A DNA stretch of 64,000 bases from Stenotrophomonas maltophilia (GTDB lineage: Bacteria; Pseudomonadota; Gammaproteobacteria; Xanthomonadales; Xanthomonadaceae): positions 1-64,000 of the forward strand of contig NZ_RXLZ01000018.1 in NCBI RefSeq assembly GCF_003970865.1. Direction: 5' to 3'. Positions 16,904 through 25,924 of the stretch are shown piece after piece; the first letter of the stretch is position 1; each line of letters starts with the position of its first letter. Under the pieces are notes generated by a model. That model was not told where the DNA came from. It saw only the letters and a program-made list of their open reading frames with translations, and did not search any database. The position numbers and the translations under genes are program-made.

Positions 16904-17653
16904 TTACTTGCACCCATGCAGGGTGCGGGCATCCGCCACGGTCGCTGCCTGGTCATCCCCCATCGAGATCCACCCCTTCAGCGACGTCGCCGGGTCCATG
17001 TGCGGCAGCCGTGGGCCACCGTGGATCAGCACCTCGGTCCAGCTCCCAACCGGCGCCAGCTCGGACAGGCGCGCCGCCTGATCATCCTCGGTGCTGAACA
17101 TATCGTCCGGCGAAGCGGGCTTGGCGTTGTTCACGGTCTCGGCCTTGAGCGCACGCACCCGCAACACACCATCGGCCATGCGCTGCGTCGTGACGTCATA
17201 GCGCTCCACACCATAGGCCCAGTTGCTTTCGGCCGTGCTGCGCAGCTCACTGCCGTCGTCAGCCACCAGCACCGAATCACCCGCCGCTTCGGCCACGGCT
17301 GCAATCGCGCCCAGCCCCGACATCACCGCCTGATAGACGATCATCTGCCGCTGTTCCGCGCTCAGCGCACGCGCATCCGCTTTCGCGGCAGGAATCTTCA
17401 GGTACGCCGCTTCCTTGCACAGCACCAGCACCTGCTGGTCGTCCCAGCTCACCGACAACTCGTCGTTGGCATAGTGGCGGGTCGACATCGTGGCGACCGG
17501 CGTGCCGTCGCCCGCGGAATGCCGGGTCTCGATCAGCGACGCCTGCTCGGACGCGCTCACCAGTGACACCGAGGACGTGGAGGCCGCATTGGCGGCACAG
17601 ACAGAAGCGGCCATCGCGGTCAGCAGCACCCCGCGAGAAACGGTACGGATCAT
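16904..17653 (-). CDS. Secreted hypothetical protein
   Basis: The protein has 249 residues. A signal peptide (MIRTVSRGVLLTAMAASVCA, cleavage near residue 23) precedes a soluble domain without recognised motifs. It has two cysteines in the mature part (VLVLCKEAAYL and the C-terminal LHGCK), which could form a disulphide in the periplasm. It reads in the same direction as the iron cluster and begins 64 bases after the stop of hmuV, so it may be a distal operon member, but nothing in the sequence ties it to iron. Confidence 0.7.
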   Translation of the reverse strand: MIRTVSRGVLLTAMAASVCAANAASTSSVSLVSASEQASLIETRHSAGDGTPVATMSTRHYANDELSVSWDDQQVLVLCKEAAYLKIPAAKADARALSAEQRQMIVYQAVMSGLGAIAAVAEAAGDSVLVADDGSELRSTAESNWAYGVERYDVTTQRMADGVLRVRALKAETVNNAKPASPDDMFSTEDDQAARLSELAPVGSWTEVLIHGGPRLPHMDPATSLKGWISMGDDQAATVADARTLHGCK

Positions 17654-17717
17654 TGCATCAGTCCATTGAGAAAAGCGAAACGACCATGATACGCGGCGCA
17701 GCCAGGCGAGCGTCCGC

Positions 17718-18479
17718 TCAGGTCACCACCACCAGCGGCACCCCGCGCCGCGGATGCTCCAGCACCACCACATCCTGCTGGTAAACCCGCTGCAGATTGT
17801 CTTCGGTGAGCACCTGCAACGGTGTGCCATCGGCTGCCACCCTGCCCTGCTCCAGCAGCACGATGCGATCGGCATAGCCGGCGGCCAGATTGAGGTCGTG
17901 CAGCACCACGATCACGCACGCACCGGCTTCGGCACAGGCGCGGACACTGCGCAGCGTGCGCTCCTGATGGCGCAGATCCAGCGCAGCGGTCGGCTCATCC
18001 AGCAGCAGCAGCGGCGTGTCCTGCGCCAGCACGCGCGCGAACGTGGTGCGGGCGGACTCGCCACCGGACAGCTGCTGCACCTCGCGCAGGCGCAGGACCT
18101 GCAGTTCGGCGGCATCGATTGCCGCCTCCACCTGGGCGTCGTCCACCACCGGATCCGGCGGATGCGGCAACCGCCCCATCGCCACCACTTCCTCCACGCT
18201 GAAGGCAAAGCGCACACCATGCTCCTGCGGCATCACCGCGCGCTCGCGTGCCAGCGGTCCCGCCTTGTAGCTGGCCAACGGCTTGCCCAGCAGGCTCACC
18301 TCACCCACGTCGGCACGCAGGTCACCGGCAGCCACCGCCAACAGCGTGGATTTGCCTGCACCATTCGGGCCAACCAGGGCAGTCACCGTCCCCGGCTCGA
18401 ATGCCAGCGAGATGCCATGCAGGATCTCGCGCTGCTGGCGGCGCACCACCACCTCGTGCAGCTCCAGCAGCACGCTCAT
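17718..18479 (-). CDS. hmuV: Heme/siderophore ABC transporter ATP-binding protein, HmuV-like
   Basis: The protein has 253 residues. It has Walker A GPNGAGKST (37-45), a Q-loop in AVMPQEHG, the ABC signature LSGGE, Walker B LLLLDEPTAALD and an H-loop VLHDLNLAAGYAD. The deviation of the signature from LSGGQ to LSGGE is common in this FecE/HmuV family. It energises the HmuU permease. Its ATG overlaps the hmuU stop by four bases. The substrate is probably heme or an iron chelate; sequence alone does not separate these. Confidence 0.93.
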   Translation of the reverse strand: MSVLLELHEVVVRRQQREILHGISLAFEPGTVTALVGPNGAGKSTLLAVAAGDLRADVGEVSLLGKPLASYKAGPLARERAVMPQEHGVRFAFSVEEVVAMGRLPHPPDPVVDDAQVEAAIDAAELQVLRLREVQQLSGGESARTTFARVLAQDTPLLLLDEPTAALDLRHQERTLRSVRACAEAGACVIVVLHDLNLAAGYADRIVLLEQGRVAADGTPLQVLTEDNLQRVYQQDVVVLEHPRRGVPLVVVT

Positions 18480-19519
18480 GGAGCCGCCTTGCGGCGCTGC
18501 TGCAGCACCAGCCAGAGGAAGAACGGCGCGCCCAGGGCGGCCGAGAACAGGCCCAGCGGAATCTCCGCGGGCGGATCAAGCGTGCGTGCCGCGGTGTCGG
18601 CCACCACGATCAGCAGTGCACCGAGCAGGCCGGACAACGGCAGCAGCCAGCGATGGCCAGGACCGACCAGCAGGCGCGCCACGTGCGGCACCACCAGGCC
18701 AACGAAGCTGATCGAACCGGCAAAGGCCACCGCCGCGCCCACCAGCAGCGCACTGAACGCCACCAGGCGACGCCGCGTGCGGGTCACGTCCAGCCCCAGA
18801 TGCTGCGCCTGGCGTTCGCCCAGCGCCAGCATGTCCAGCGGCGTGGCCAACCGCTGCAACGCGAACACGCCGATGGCAAACAGGGGCACCACCGCCGCCA
18901 CATCGGCCCAGTTGGCACGCGCCAGCGAGCCCATCTGCCAGAACACCAGCGACTGCAGTTCGCTTTCGCTGGCGATGTACGTGAGGAAACCGATCAGCGC
19001 GGAGCAGAACGCGGCCATCGCGATGCCGACCAGCAGCAGCGTGGCGTTGCCACTTCCTTTGCCGGGCCGCGCCAGCGCGTAGGTCAGGCCAATCGCCAGC
19101 GCACCGCCAACGAACGCGGCCACCGGCACCAGCCAGCCTGCCGCACCGGCAGCCCCCAGCACGATGGCAGCCACCGCACCCAGCGCAGCGCCCTGGCTGA
19201 CACCGACGATGCCGGGGTCGGCCAGCGGGTTACCGAACAGGCCCTGCAGGCTGGCACCGGCCATTGCCAACGACGCACCGACCATCGCGCCCAACAGGGC
19301 GCGCGGAATACGCAGCTGCCAGACCACGGCGAGGTCGCGACTGCTGACCGCCTGCGGATCGAGCAGACCCAGCTTCACCGCCAACGCCTGCATCACCTCC
19401 AGCGGCGGCAGCCGCAGCGGGCCCACGGCGAACGAGGCCAGCACCGCACCCAGCAGTGCCAGCAACGCCACCAGCAACATCGTCCGCCCGCGGCGGCGGC
19501 GCCGATCCGCCGGACTCAT
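18476..19519 (-). CDS. hmuU: Heme/siderophore ABC transporter permease, HmuU-like (FecCD family)
   Basis: The product is 347 residues if started at ATG 19519 (MSPADRRRRRGRT), whose A overlaps the hmuT stop; longer frames upstream run into hmuT. There are about ten hydrophobic helices, beginning MLLVALLALLGAVLASFAVG. FecCD hallmarks include LRIPRALLGAMVGASLAMAG, GNPLADPGIVGVSQGAALGA and FVGLVVPHVARLLVGPGHRW. It forms the inner-membrane channel with HmuV as ATPase and HmuT as binding protein. Confidence 0.93.
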   Translation of the reverse strand: MSPADRRRRRGRTMLLVALLALLGAVLASFAVGPLRLPPLEVMQALAVKLGLLDPQAVSSRDLAVVWQLRIPRALLGAMVGASLAMAGASLQGLFGNPLADPGIVGVSQGAALGAVAAIVLGAAGAAGWLVPVAAFVGGALAIGLTYALARPGKGSGNATLLLVGIAMAAFCSALIGFLTYIASESELQSLVFWQMGSLARANWADVAAVVPLFAIGVFALQRLATPLDMLALGERQAQHLGLDVTRTRRRLVAFSALLVGAAVAFAGSISFVGLVVPHVARLLVGPGHRWLLPLSGLLGALLIVVADTAARTLDPPAEIPLGLFSAALGAPFFLWLVLQQRRKAAP

Positions 19520-20565
19520 GCCTTCGGCAACGCCGCCAGGGCCTTGGCCAGCGCCAGCGCGCCAGCACCGGAACCGACACTGGTGTACTTCAGCTGCACG
19601 TCCGGCATCACCCAGACCCGATTGGCCTGCCCGGCCGGGGTCTGCTTCAGCGTCGGGTATGCCTTCCACAGGCCTTCGGCACCACCAAACAGCTGCAGGT
19701 CATGCTCGGTCACCAGGATCACCTCCGGCGCCGCGGCGACCACGCCTTCATTGCTCAGCTGCGAGTAGTTCTTCACCCCCGCCTCGGTGCCGATGTTGAC
19801 GCCGCCAGCCAGCGCGATCAGCTGCGCCGAGGCGCTGTCGGCACCGGCCACGGTCGGTGAGCCGCCAGCGCCGGTGGCCGACACGTGGATCAGTCGTGGC
19901 GCATGGCCCAGGCCCTTGCCAATCGCTGCAGCCTCGTCGAGCTGACGCTGCACCTGCGTGGCCAGTGCTTGCCCTGCTTCGGCCAGCCCTAGTGCGGCGG
20001 CGACCTTGCGCACCTTGTCCGGCGCCGGCTGCAGGTCATCGATGACCACGGCCGGCTCGCCCACTTCGCGCAGCTTCTTGGCCAGCTCGGTGTGGCGGCG
20101 CAGGCTGTTGCCGAGGAACAGCGAGCCCTGCAGGCTCAGCACGCCCTCCACGCCAGTGGTTCGGTTGAACAGGAACTGGTGCGGCGCGGCCAGGCCGGCC
20201 TGGGTGGTGGTATTGGTCGGCGCGGCAAATACCTGCTTGCCCAGGCCCAGTGCCTCGATCACCGCGATGACGTCGTCGCCACCGGCGATGATGCGACTGG
20301 TATCGGCCACTTCAATGTCAGCGCCATCGTCGGAATGCACCTTGGCCGGGAGCACCGCCTTCTGGTCATGCACGGCCGGCATTTCGGCACCTGCCACGCG
20401 CTGCCAGCCTGCCGGCAACGCGGTTTCCGCAGCGGCCGCCGTTGCTGCGGGCGACTCGGCAGGCGTATTGGCATCAGAGGGAGCCGACGAACCGCCACAG
20501 GCAGCCAGCGCCAGCGAAACAGCCAACGGAAGCGCACACAGGCGCAGACGGGACGCGATGTTCAT
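19516..20565 (-). CDS. hmuT: Heme/siderophore ABC transporter substrate-binding lipoprotein, HmuT-like
   Basis: The product has 349 residues from ATG 20565, preceded by AAGGAG at normal spacing; an in-frame codon at 20598 is less likely. The lipobox LALAACGG gives a lipidated cysteine near residue 22. The binding domain begins DTSRIIAGGDDVIAVIEALG, the hallmark of the BtuF/HmuT fold, and continues with AAPEVILVTEHDLQLFGG. It delivers substrate to HmuUV. It overlaps hmuU by four bases and follows the YncE-like gene by 51 bases, consistent with one operon. Confidence 0.92.
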   Translation of the reverse strand: MNIASRLRLCALPLAVSLALAACGGSSAPSDANTPAESPAATAAAAETALPAGWQRVAGAEMPAVHDQKAVLPAKVHSDDGADIEVADTSRIIAGGDDVIAVIEALGLGKQVFAAPTNTTTQAGLAAPHQFLFNRTTGVEGVLSLQGSLFLGNSLRRHTELAKKLREVGEPAVVIDDLQPAPDKVRKVAAALGLAEAGQALATQVQRQLDEAAAIGKGLGHAPRLIHVSATGAGGSPTVAGADSASAQLIALAGGVNIGTEAGVKNYSQLSNEGVVAAAPEVILVTEHDLQLFGGAEGLWKAYPTLKQTPAGQANRVWVMPDVQLKYTSVGSGAGALALAKALAALPKA

Positions 20566-20616
20566 GCACATTCTCCTTGCTGGCAGGGCGACGCGCACGC
20601 CGCCCTGCCCTGTGAC

Positions 20617-21993
20617 TTACTGCTTCGGGGTGATGCGGGTGATACGGTCACCCTTCGGGTCTTCAGCGCCGCGCGACTTGTTCACCGCGAACACGTTGCC
20701 CTTGCCATCGGCGCGGACGTGGTTCGGCAGCGTGCCGCCATCAAGATTGGCGACCACCTTGCCGTCACCGTTCACCACGGTGACCGTGCCAGCGCCACGG
20801 TTACTGACGTAGGCCAGGCCGGAGGCATCATCGAAGGCGACGTTCAGCGCGCCGGCGCCGACCGGCACATCGTGCAGCACCTTGCCGGCGGCCACATCGA
20901 CGATCAGCAGGTTGTCGGTGCCCTGCGAGGCCACGTACAGGCGGTTGCGCGCCGCGTCGAAGGCCACGCCCGAGGCACTGATCGAATTGCCCAGGTCGAT
21001 GACCTTTTCCACCTTGCCGCTGGCCACATCGATCACCGCCGCTTCCGGGGTGCCGATGCTGACGGTGAACAGCTTGCCGCCCTTCTCGTCCAGCACCAGG
21101 CTCATTGGGGTGAACTTGCCGTCATCCACGCCGGATTCCAGCGTCACCGCCGGCAGCTCCTTGAGGGTCTTGGCATCGAACACCGACAGGTGGTCTTCAC
21201 CCGTGGCCGACGCGAACACCTTGCCGTGAGTGCCATCGACCACCACGTCGCGCGCGTGCGGCACGGCATCGACCGGGAACTGATGGATCAGCGACAGGTC
21301 CTTCTGGCGATAGACCGCGATGGAGTTCTGGCGGGTGTTGGTGACCCACACGTTGCCGTTGGTGTCATCCACGCCAACGCCGTAGACCGCGTACACCGCG
21401 CCATTGGTGCTGCCCGGCACCTGCGCCGGAGTGATCGCCTTGGTCACCTTCAGCGACTTCGGGTCCAGCTTCAGCAGCTGCGACTGGGTCACCGGCGGGC
21501 GGCCCACGGCCGAGGTCACGAACACCGCGTTGCTGGCGGCGCTGTAGGCGGACTGATACAGGCCCGGCACCAGCTTGTTGGACTGGGTGGCGAACTGCGC
21601 CTGGCCGGACAACGGCAGCTGCGGCGAGACGCGCAGCTTCAGCACGGTGGCTGCGGCCGGCTGGCTGGCGCGCACCACCACCGGGTGGGTGCCCGGCACC
21701 GCGTCGGCCGGAATGCTCAGCTGGGTCTTGAAGTTGCCATCGGCATCGACCACCAGCGGCTGCGTATTGAGCACGCTGTCGCCACGCAGCAGGTTGACCT
21801 TCTGGCCCGGCACGAAGCCACGACCGACCACGTCGGCAGTGCTGCCGGGAACCACGTTCTCACCGCGCGAGACGACCTCGCCCTTGAAGGTGGCGTTGGC
21901 CGGCTGGTCGAACACCGGCTGTGCGGTGGCGGTCACCGCCAGCAACAGGCCGGCGGCGAGAGAGGTGAGACGGAAAGACGGACGGAACGACAT
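20617..21993 (-). CDS. YncE-like periplasmic beta-propeller protein
   Basis: The product has 458 residues from ATG 21993, with AAGGAG eight bases upstream and a signal peptide (MSFRPSFRLTSLAAGLLLAV...TATAQ). An Ig-like segment (about 30-125) precedes a seven-blade propeller with blade motifs such as GVAFDAARNRLYVASQGTDN and NVAFDDASGLAYVSNRGAGT. E. coli YncE, a secreted propeller under Fur control, is the best-known relative. The position between an iron-type esterase and HmuT suggests a periplasmic role in iron or heme acquisition, possibly substrate handling; the exact role is unknown. Confidence 0.85.
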   Translation of the reverse strand: MSFRPSFRLTSLAAGLLLAVTATAQPVFDQPANATFKGEVVSRGENVVPGSTADVVGRGFVPGQKVNLLRGDSVLNTQPLVVDADGNFKTQLSIPADAVPGTHPVVVRASQPAAATVLKLRVSPQLPLSGQAQFATQSNKLVPGLYQSAYSAASNAVFVTSAVGRPPVTQSQLLKLDPKSLKVTKAITPAQVPGSTNGAVYAVYGVGVDDTNGNVWVTNTRQNSIAVYRQKDLSLIHQFPVDAVPHARDVVVDGTHGKVFASATGEDHLSVFDAKTLKELPAVTLESGVDDGKFTPMSLVLDEKGGKLFTVSIGTPEAAVIDVASGKVEKVIDLGNSISASGVAFDAARNRLYVASQGTDNLLIVDVAAGKVLHDVPVGAGALNVAFDDASGLAYVSNRGAGTVTVVNGDGKVVANLDGGTLPNHVRADGKGNVFAVNKSRGAEDPKGDRITRITPKQ

Positions 21994-22115
21994 GGAAGGC
22001 TCCTTGCACACGTAGGCCGCGCCACGTGACGCGGGATTCATCGGTTGCCTGGGCCGCTGCACATCGGCAGCCTCGCCTGGGTAGTGGGGTCGCACGCCTT
22101 GGCATGCGAGGGGAT

Positions 22116-23144
22116 TCATTCGGCGGCGTTGTCACCGCCGTTGGGCGCACCGTCACCGGCACTGCGGTCGGTTACGCCGTACAGCTCGTGCAGCGCGGCA
22201 TGGAACGAGGCGGGCAGCATCGGGCCGTGGCCGAGGCCGTCGAACTCGCGGTACTGCACGCTCATGCCCGGCACCTTGGCCAACCGTTCGGACAACTGCA
22301 TCGCCGCATCCGGGGTGGCGCCACCGATGCGGCGCAGGTGCGCGACCACGCGCGGATTGTTCATGTCGCGCTTGCCGCGATCGCCAACACGCTCGGCACC
22401 GCCCAGCATCAGCCAGAGCTTTGACGGCTGGCCATGCACGTTCTGCACGAACTGCTGTTCCGGATCACCCAGCGCCGCACCCTGGCTCCACCACAGCGAC
22501 GGGCTGGCCGCCAGATAGGACTGGAAGGCGGCGGGACGGGTGTACAGCGCATTGAGCACGAACAGGCCACCCAGCGAGTGGCCCCACAGCGCTTGCTGCT
22601 GCGTATCGATGCGTGCGCGACGTTCGACTTCCGGCTTGATGCGGCGTTCGATCACATCCAGGAAGGCTGCGGCGCCACCACCGACCGCCTGGGTCGTACC
22701 GCTCTCGTCATCTGCGCGGTCGATCCACGCGGTGTAGTCGCGGGTGCGCGCCTTGGAATCGATGCGCAGGTCGTTGTCGTAGCCGATCAGCACCAGCACC
22801 GGCGGCGCCTTGCGCGCAGCCAGTTCGGCCAGCAACGGCTGGTCCAGGACCATGGCGACGGCGTTGCCGTCCAGCGCGTACAGCACCGGGGAGGGCGACT
22901 TGCCGGCCTTGGCCGGGATTGCCAGATTCACCCGCCAACGGCGCTGCTGATCCGGGCTGTCCACCACGAAATGCTCGAAACGATAGCTGGCCGCCGGCTC
23001 GTCGAGCACGGTGTGGCCGATCTTCTGCAGCGGATTGCGCTGCTGCGCATGGGCGTACGGGGTGGCCAGGAGCAGACCCATCATCAAGGCGGCCAGGCCG
23101 CGGGCCAGCGGACCACGGCGCGAAGGCGGGACGAAATGCTTCAT
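22116..23144 (-). CDS. Periplasmic esterase of the IroE/Fes/BesA group (ferri-siderophore hydrolase candidate)
   Basis: The protein has 342 residues with a signal peptide (...LLLATPYAHAQ). It is an alpha/beta hydrolase of the putative-esterase family (PF00756). It has the nucleophile elbow GHSLGG, an N-terminal block SYRFEHFVVDSPDQQRRWRV, YALDGNA, an acid residue in the GGAERVGDRG region and a C-terminal histidine in DGLGHGPM. IroE and BesA-like enzymes hydrolyse catecholate siderophores such as enterobactin. A Fur-box-like sequence lies 62 bases upstream and HmuTUV lies downstream in the same direction, which supports an iron function. Substrate remains inferred. Confidence 0.85.
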   Translation of the reverse strand: MKHFVPPSRRGPLARGLAALMMGLLLATPYAHAQQRNPLQKIGHTVLDEPAASYRFEHFVVDSPDQQRRWRVNLAIPAKAGKSPSPVLYALDGNAVAMVLDQPLLAELAARKAPPVLVLIGYDNDLRIDSKARTRDYTAWIDRADDESGTTQAVGGGAAAFLDVIERRIKPEVERRARIDTQQQALWGHSLGGLFVLNALYTRPAAFQSYLAASPSLWWSQGAALGDPEQQFVQNVHGQPSKLWLMLGGAERVGDRGKRDMNNPRVVAHLRRIGGATPDAAMQLSERLAKVPGMSVQYREFDGLGHGPMLPASFHAALHELYGVTDRSAGDGAPNGGDNAAE

Positions 23145-23205
23145 CAGCGGCGGCAGAAGCGGCCCAGGGCCGCCGGTTCACAAGGGACCGCAGTCTACCT
23201 TAAAC

Positions 23206-23224
23206 GCGAATGATTATCACATCG
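23206..23224 (-). promoter_or_regulatory. Fur box upstream of the esterase-YncE-HmuTUV cluster
   Basis: On the minus strand the 19-base site contains TGATAATCATT without interruption, matching 12 of 19 positions of the Fur consensus GATAATGATAATCATTATC. It is 62 bases upstream of the esterase start. Iron-repressed expression is predicted for the leftward genes; the rightward OB-fold gene begins 200 bases away and is less likely to be affected. Confidence 0.75.
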
Positions 23225-23425
23225 ATCGAACGTCACGCTGTGTATCACGCGCGCGATGACCCGCTTGCACTGGGCACGGCATTTCCCCTATTTTGCCGGC
23301 CACCGGGGCATTGGATCGCCCCGCTTACAGCGCGGCCAGGAGGGCGGGCAGTCTGCCGTCGGTCCGGTCGCGTTCATCCGCGCCATGACCGCCATGGGAT
23401 TGGATCCCATGATCGTGAGACTCCC

Positions 23426-23800
23426 TTGAAGCACACCACCCTGATCGCACTCTCCCTCGGCCTGCTCGCACCGCTGGCCGCCCATGCCGCGCAGGATCTG
23501 CCAACGCTCTACCAGGCCTATGAGGAAGCCGGCTATTCGACGCTGAGCATGGAAGAACTCAACCAGACGGTGACCTTCACCGCAGTGGCGCTGGGTGTAT
23601 CCAGCAACCTGCAGGGCGAGCCGCTGATCGAGGCCGGCGATGACCAGGGCAATGTCCTGGCCCGCCTGACCACCTCCGACGACCCGCAGGCCACCAAGTT
23701 CGGCGCGCTTGAAGAAGGTGCCGTGTTCACCGCCAGCTGCACGCTGCAGTTCAGCTCCGGCTCGGACTACCTGTCCTTCGGCGATTGCAGCCTGAAGTAA
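23426..23800 (+). CDS. Small secreted OB-fold (tRNA_anti-like) protein
   Basis: The protein has 124 residues from TTG 23426. This start is chosen because a clean signal peptide follows at once (KHTTLIALSLGLLAPLAAHA); the longer open frame upstream has no protein-like character. The mature part has an OB-fold pattern, VTFTAVALGVSS ... GDDQGNVLARLTT ... GAVFTASCTLQF, and ends YLSFGDCSLK with two cysteines that could pair. It resembles the tRNA_anti-like periplasmic family of unknown function. A terminator follows directly. Confidence 0.65.
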   Translation: MKHTTLIALSLGLLAPLAAHAAQDLPTLYQAYEEAGYSTLSMEELNQTVTFTAVALGVSSNLQGEPLIEAGDDQGNVLARLTTSDDPQATKFGALEEGAVFTASCTLQFSSGSDYLSFGDCSLK

Positions 23801-23804
23801 CGAC

Positions 23805-23835
23805 GAAGCCGGCGAAACGCCGGCTTCTCTTCTTT
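23805..23835 (+). terminator. Rho-independent terminator of the OB-fold gene
   Basis: A ten-pair stem GAAGCCGGCG / CGCCGGCTTC with an AAA loop (23805-23827) is followed by TCTTCTTT, five bases after the stop codon. Confidence 0.9.
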
Positions 23836-23844
23836 GCCGCTGCG

Positions 23845-23865
23845 GAGTCGAGCCATGCTCGACTC
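23845..23865. repeat. SMAG-like palindrome
   Basis: GAGTCGAGC and GCTCGACTC flank CAT in a perfect palindromic unit of the SMAG type; the leading GTAG is replaced by GCG-GAG. It lies between the OB-fold terminator and the convergent DUF805 gene. Confidence 0.75.
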
Positions 23866-23873
23866 ATGCAAGG

Positions 23874-24263
23874 TCACGGCCCCGTAGGCACCGGACCATA
23901 AATGTTCTCCTGCGGCGTGCCCGGCAGCAGCGCGAAGATCAGGATCACGATGCCCCCACCCGGCACCAATGCCAGCAGGTACAGCCAGCCCGACTGGTTG
24001 CAGTCATGCAAGCGGCGCACGGTCACGGCGATCAGTGGCACGATCGTGGCCAGCCACATCACACACAGCAGCACCACCATGCCGATCAGGATGCCAGCCA
24101 GTGCATCGGCACTGTTGCGCAGGAGGATCGCCAGCACACCGGCCAGCAGTGTCACCGCGGTTGCGACCAGGAACAGGAACAGCTGGTACATCCAGTATTC
24201 GCGGCGGTTGGCGCGACCCTCGAACTGGGCATAGCGCTTCAACGGCAGAATCATTTCCTGCAC
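23874..24263 (-). CDS. DUF805 family inner-membrane protein
   Basis: The product has 129 residues. GTG 24263 is preferred because AAGGAT lies seven bases upstream; ATG 24254 is the alternative. The DUF805 signature is clear: KRYAQFEGRANRREYWMYQL, then helices LFLFLVATAVTLLAGVLAIL and GILIGMVVLLCVMWLATIVPL, VTVRRLHDCNQSGWLYL, and a last helix GGGIVILIFALLPG. The family is widespread in bacteria; its function is unknown. It is convergent with the OB-fold gene. Confidence 0.88.
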   Translation of the reverse strand: MQEMILPLKRYAQFEGRANRREYWMYQLFLFLVATAVTLLAGVLAILLRNSADALAGILIGMVVLLCVMWLATIVPLIAVTVRRLHDCNQSGWLYLLALVPGGGIVILIFALLPGTPQENIYGPVPTGP

Positions 24264-24383
24264 GGCATCGATCCTTGAAAATGTGGCCGCGCAGTGTGCC
24301 AAATGCACGCGTGCAGGACAATGTGGTGGCGAGCCATTGCTCGACTGCTTTACCGAATGTGCCAACAGTCCGGCCAAGAGCGA

Positions 24384-24406
24384 AGTCGAGCATGGCTCGA
24401 CGCTAC
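24384..24406 (-). repeat. SMAG palindromic repeat
   Basis: On the minus strand this reads GTAGCGTCGAGC-CATGCTCGACT, a GTAG-headed palindrome of the SMAG family, 11 bases beyond the rarA stop. Confidence 0.85.
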
Positions 24407-24416
24407 ACAAGCGGGG

Positions 24417-25778
24417 TCAGCGACCCTTTGCTGCCCGCGCCGCCTCACGCTCCGCGCGCAGCCGATCCAGCTTTTCCTTCAGCTTGATTTCCAGCCCACG
24501 CGGCACCGGGTTGTAATACACCCGTTCGCCCATCGCATCCGGGAAGCCGGTCTGGTCCAGCGCGATGCCACCTTCGGCATCATGGTCATACTGGTACTCG
24601 GCGCCATAGCCCAGTTCCTTCATCAGCTTGGTCGGCGCATTGCGCAGATGCAGCGGCACCTCTTCGGTGCCGCTTTCACGCACGTCGGCCTTGGCCTGGT
24701 TGAAGGCCGCATAGCCGGCATTCGACTTGGCGGTGCTGGCCAGGTACAGCACCAGCTGGGCGAACGCGAGTTCGCCTTCCGGGCTGCCCAGCCGCTCGTA
24801 GATGTCCCAGGCCTCCAGCGCCATGCTCTGCGCACGCGGATCGGCCAGGCCGATATCCTCGATGGCCATGCGGGTCAGTCGGCGCGCCAGATAGGACGGA
24901 TCGCAGCCGCCATCGAGCATGCGGGTCAGCCAGTACAGCGCGGCGTCCGGGTTGGAACTGCGCACGGATTTGTGCAGCGCCGAGATCTGGTCGTAGAACT
25001 GCTCGCCGCCCTTGTCGAAGCGACGGGTACGGTCGGCCAGCACCTGGGTCAGGGTCTGCGGCGTGATGCGACCGCCCTCCCCGCCCGCCAGTTCGGCGGC
25101 GATCTCCAACAGGGTCAGCGCACGGCGCACGTCACCATCGGCGGCCGTGGCTATTTCCAGCAGCAGCTCGGGAGCGACCTCGATGCCCTCCTCGCCCAGG
25201 CCGCGCTCGCGATCACCCAGCGCACGCTCCAGCGCCTCGACGATGTCGGTCGGCGAAACGCCTTCCAGCACATGCACGCGGCAGCGCGACAGCAGCGCCG
25301 AGTTCAGCTCGAAGGACGGGTTTTCGGTGGTGGCACCGACGAACAGGATGGTGCCGCGCTCGATGTGAGGCAGGAACGCATCCTGCTGCGCCTTGTTGAA
25401 GCGGTGCACCTCATCCACGAACAGCACGGTGCGCCGGCCTTCGGCGAAGCGCTGCGCGGCCTCGGCCAGCACCTGGCGCACTTCCGGCAGGCCGGACAGC
25501 ACCGCGGAGATGGCACGGAATTCGGCGTCGGAATACTCGGCCAGCAGCAGCGCCAGCGTGGTCTTGCCGCAGCCCGGCGGCCCCCACAGGATCATGGAGT
25601 GCACGCGACCAGATTCGACCGCGCGACGCAACGCACTGTCCGGCGCCAGCAGGCGCTTCTGCCCGACCATTTCGTCGAGGGTGCGGGGGCGCATGCGCTC
25701 GGCCAGCGGGCGCATGTGTTCCCGATCAACGCTCAGCAGATCGGGGCCGGGGAATGAAGTGGAGCGATGTCTTGGCAC
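24417..25778 (-). CDS. rarA: Replication-associated recombination ATPase RarA (MgsA)
   Basis: The product has 453 residues from GTG 25778 (residues PRHRSTSFPG next). The frame is open to 25838, but that extension is made of SMAG sequence. It is an AAA+ clamp-loader-like ATPase with Walker A GPPGCGKTT, Walker B LFVDEVHRFN, sensor motifs GATTENPSFELN and RCRVHVL, and the C-terminal tetramerisation region ISALHKSVRSSNPDAALYW and LRNAPTKLMKELGYG. It acts at stalled replication forks. It is followed by lolA, transglutaminase and ftsK on the same strand, the order also found near E. coli rarA. Confidence 0.96.
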   Translation of the reverse strand: MPRHRSTSFPGPDLLSVDREHMRPLAERMRPRTLDEMVGQKRLLAPDSALRRAVESGRVHSMILWGPPGCGKTTLALLLAEYSDAEFRAISAVLSGLPEVRQVLAEAAQRFAEGRRTVLFVDEVHRFNKAQQDAFLPHIERGTILFVGATTENPSFELNSALLSRCRVHVLEGVSPTDIVEALERALGDRERGLGEEGIEVAPELLLEIATAADGDVRRALTLLEIAAELAGGEGGRITPQTLTQVLADRTRRFDKGGEQFYDQISALHKSVRSSNPDAALYWLTRMLDGGCDPSYLARRLTRMAIEDIGLADPRAQSMALEAWDIYERLGSPEGELAFAQLVLYLASTAKSNAGYAAFNQAKADVRESGTEEVPLHLRNAPTKLMKELGYGAEYQYDHDAEGGIALDQTGFPDAMGERVYYNPVPRGLEIKLKEKLDRLRAEREAARAAKGR

Positions 25779-25799
25779 GCGGTCATTGTACCGCGAGAG

Positions 25800-25903
25800 C
25801 ATGCCAACCAAGGTTGGCACCCACCAGCGCCAAGCCACAGGAATCGGTAGTGCCGGCCGCTGGCCGGCAGATCAAAAGCGTGTCAACCAAGGTTGACACC
25901 CAC
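25800..25903. repeat. Cluster of three SMAG palindromes between rarA and lolA
   Basis: Three units lie here: minus-strand TGCCAACC/GGTTGGCA at 25800-25823, plus-strand GTAG-headed TGCCGGCC/GGCCGGCA at 25847-25869, and minus-strand TGTCAACC/GGTTGACA at 25880-25903. They differ in arm sequence but share the GTAG/GTGG head and length. Confidence 0.85.
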
Positions 25904-25924
25904 CAAAGCGCTTCCCCCCAGAGA

